Assembly: GCA_021845945.1 (NCBI GenBank)
Contig: JAJZRD010000233.1
Coordinates: 1-5,973 of the forward strand
Direction of reading: 5' to 3'
DNA length: 5,973 bases
Source of the DNA: Chloroflexota bacterium
Lineage (GTDB): Bacteria; Chloroflexota; UBA6077
Shown here: positions 4,716 through 5,973 of the stretch, piece after piece
Position numbering within the stretch: position 1 is the first letter of the stretch
Layout of the letters: each line of letters starts with the position of its first letter
Notes under the pieces: model-generated
What the model saw: the letters and a program-made list of their open reading frames with translations, nothing else
Told to the model about the DNA's origin: nothing
The model's database searches: none
Made by a program: the position numbers and the translations under genes

Positions 4716-5973
4716 TCATTTCGAGGCATTGCCCACCGCTTCCAGGAGAGTACCCCGCCGGATGAGCTCCGCTACCCCCTCGATCTCGCCGGACAGGGGG
4801 CGATCGGACTCCAGGGTGGGGGCCACGCCGCGGACGCAGGCGATGGCCGCCTCCAGGGGCGGGGTGGTCCTCAGGGGGCGTCGCTCCTCGACCCCCTGGG
4901 TGGCACACAGCAGCTCCACCGCCACGATCCGGCGGACGTTCTCCACCACGGTGCGCAGGTGGACGGCCGCCGTGGCCCCCATGGAGTTGAAGTCCTCCAT
5001 GCCGGCCGAGGTGGGGATGGAGTGGAGGGAAGCCGGCACCGCCAGGGTCTGGTTCTCGGCGCAGAGGGCCGCGCCGGTGTACTGGGCCACCATGTAGCCG
5101 GAGTTCAACCCGGGGTTCTTGGCGAGGAAGGGGGACAGGCCGCTGAACTCCGTGCTGAGGAGCCGGTAGCTGCGGCGGTCCGAGAAATTGCCCAGTTGGG
5201 TCAGCACCAGCTTGGCCACGTCCAGGGCCAGGGCGATGGGCTGGCCGTGGAAGTTGCCCCCGGAGATCACCTCCCCGGATTCCGGGAAGCAGAGGGGGTT
5301 GTCGGTGGCGGAGTTGATCTCCCGGTCGATGATCTGGCGGGCGAACGCGAGACCCTCCCGCACGGCCCCGAACACCTGGGGGGCGCAGCGCAGGGAGTAG
5401 GGGTCCTGCACCCGGGAGCAGTGGTGCTGGTGAGACTCGACGATGGGGCTATCCTCCAGCAGCCGGTGGAGGTGGGCGGCGGCGTCGACCTGGCCCGGGT
5501 GGGGCCGGACCGCCTGCAATCGCGGATCCGAGGGGCGCATGGAGCCCTTGAATGCCTCGATGCTGAGGGCGCAGGCGATCTCGGCGGCCTCCACCAGCCT
5601 CTCGGCGTCGTGGAGCGCCAGTGCCCCGTAGGCCGTCATGAACTGGGTGCCGTTGATCAGCGCCAGCCCCTCCTTGGCCTCCAGGGTGAGCGGGGCCAGC
5701 CCCGCCCTGAGCAGGGCCTCCGCGCCGGGCAGCTTCTCGCCCTGGAGCTCGGCCTCGCCCTGTCCCAGGATCACCAGGGCCAGGTGGGCCAGGGGGGCCA
5801 GGTCGCCGCTGGCTCCCACCGAACCCCGGGTGGGGATCAGGGGATGTACCCTTCGGTTCAGCATGCCGGCCAACAGCCCCACCAGCTCCTCCCGCACGCC
5901 CGAGTAGCCCTTGGCCAGGGCGTTCAGGCGCAGCAGCAGGATCGCCCGACACAGCTCCGTGGGCACGGGTTCA
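4716..5973 (-). CDS. hutH: Histidine ammonia-lyase, N-terminus missing at window edge
   Basis: HutH removes ammonia from L-histidine to give urocanate, the first step of histidine degradation in the cytoplasm. The frame stays open to the right edge, giving 418 codons; the GTG at 5966 is internal, since the preceding codons read EP and continue the family pattern. Residues below are counted from V at 5966. The MIO cofactor triad Ala-Ser-Gly is at 52-54 in GSVGASGDLAPLAH (bases 5813-5805). Other active-site residues match Pseudomonas putida HutH with a constant offset of 90: N105 (N195), Q187 (Q277), Y190 (Y280), R193 (R283), F239 (F329) and E324 (E414). About 90 N-terminal residues, including the catalytic Tyr and the substrate-binding His, lie outside. 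The retained Glu at 324 favours histidine over phenylalanine or tyrosine, but its context is MEDFNSMG where typical HutH has QEDHVSMG. No other hut gene is visible. Confidence 0.9.
   Translation of the reverse strand, partial: EPVPTELCRAILLLRLNALAKGYSGVREELVGLLAGMLNRRVHPLIPTRGSVGASGDLAPLAHLALVILGQGEAELQGEKLPGAEALLRAGLAPLTLEAKEGLALINGTQFMTAYGALALHDAERLVEAAEIACALSIEAFKGSMRPSDPRLQAVRPHPGQVDAAAHLHRLLEDSPIVESHQHHCSRVQDPYSLRCAPQVFGAVREGLAFARQIIDREINSATDNPLCFPESGEVISGGNFHGQPIALALDVAKLVLTQLGNFSDRRSYRLLSTEFSGLSPFLAKNPGLNSGYMVAQYTGAALCAENQTLAVPASLHSIPTSAGMEDFNSMGATAAVHLRTVVENVRRIVAVELLCATQGVEERRPLRTTPPLEAAIACVRGVAPTLESDRPLSGEIEGVAELIRRGTLLEAVGNASK

Noticed and set aside
4393..4908. Minus-strand open frame of 171 codons crossing the end of hutH, the hairpin and the riboswitch
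   Set aside because: It overlaps hutH in another frame and runs through structured RNA elements; the product has no family features.

Overview
This is a GC-rich bacterial window with tightly packed genes. It holds two ordinary metabolic blocks with a small cyclic-di-GMP (c-di-GMP) regulatory block between them. The organism cannot be fixed from the sequence. High GC, a near-perfect anti-Shine-Dalgarno match before one gene, a GEMM-I riboswitch and an HD-GYP-like membrane protein would fit a high-GC Firmicute or Chloroflexi-like lineage or a deltaproteobacterium, but this is only a suggestion.

Plus strand, 1-2588: the distal part of a branched-chain (LIV/HAAT-type) amino-acid ABC transporter operon. 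It contains the last 46 codons of a LivH-type permease, a complete LivM-type permease, and the two ATPases LivG and LivF. The genes touch or overlap (TGATG between livH and livM, 7 nt between livM and livG, 8 nt overlap between livG and livF), so they are one transcription unit. The periplasmic binding protein is not in the window.

Minus strand, 2686-4715: a c-di-GMP-linked region. Reading in its own direction, there is a promoter candidate (4630-4602), a clear GEMM-I (c-di-GMP-I) riboswitch aptamer (4590-4499), a leader of about 110 nt with competing hairpins, and a 70-residue secreted peptide gene (4388-4176) with a very strong ribosome binding site. An intrinsic terminator candidate follows (4069-4024), then a multi-pass membrane protein with a C-terminal HD-GYP-like phosphohydrolase domain whose GYP signature is missing (3987-2686). 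A c-di-GMP sensor RNA and a likely c-di-GMP phosphodiesterase side by side suggest a local signalling circuit, with the unrecognised secreted peptide as an output.

Minus strand, 4716-5973: the C-terminal five sixths of a histidine ammonia-lyase (HutH), the first step of histidine breakdown. Its start lies beyond the right edge. A compact hairpin right after its stop separates it from the riboswitch unit.

The liv operon and the HD-GYP gene converge, with 97 nt between their stops. The most interesting part is 4176-4630: a riboswitch-controlled small exported peptide for which I recognise no family.
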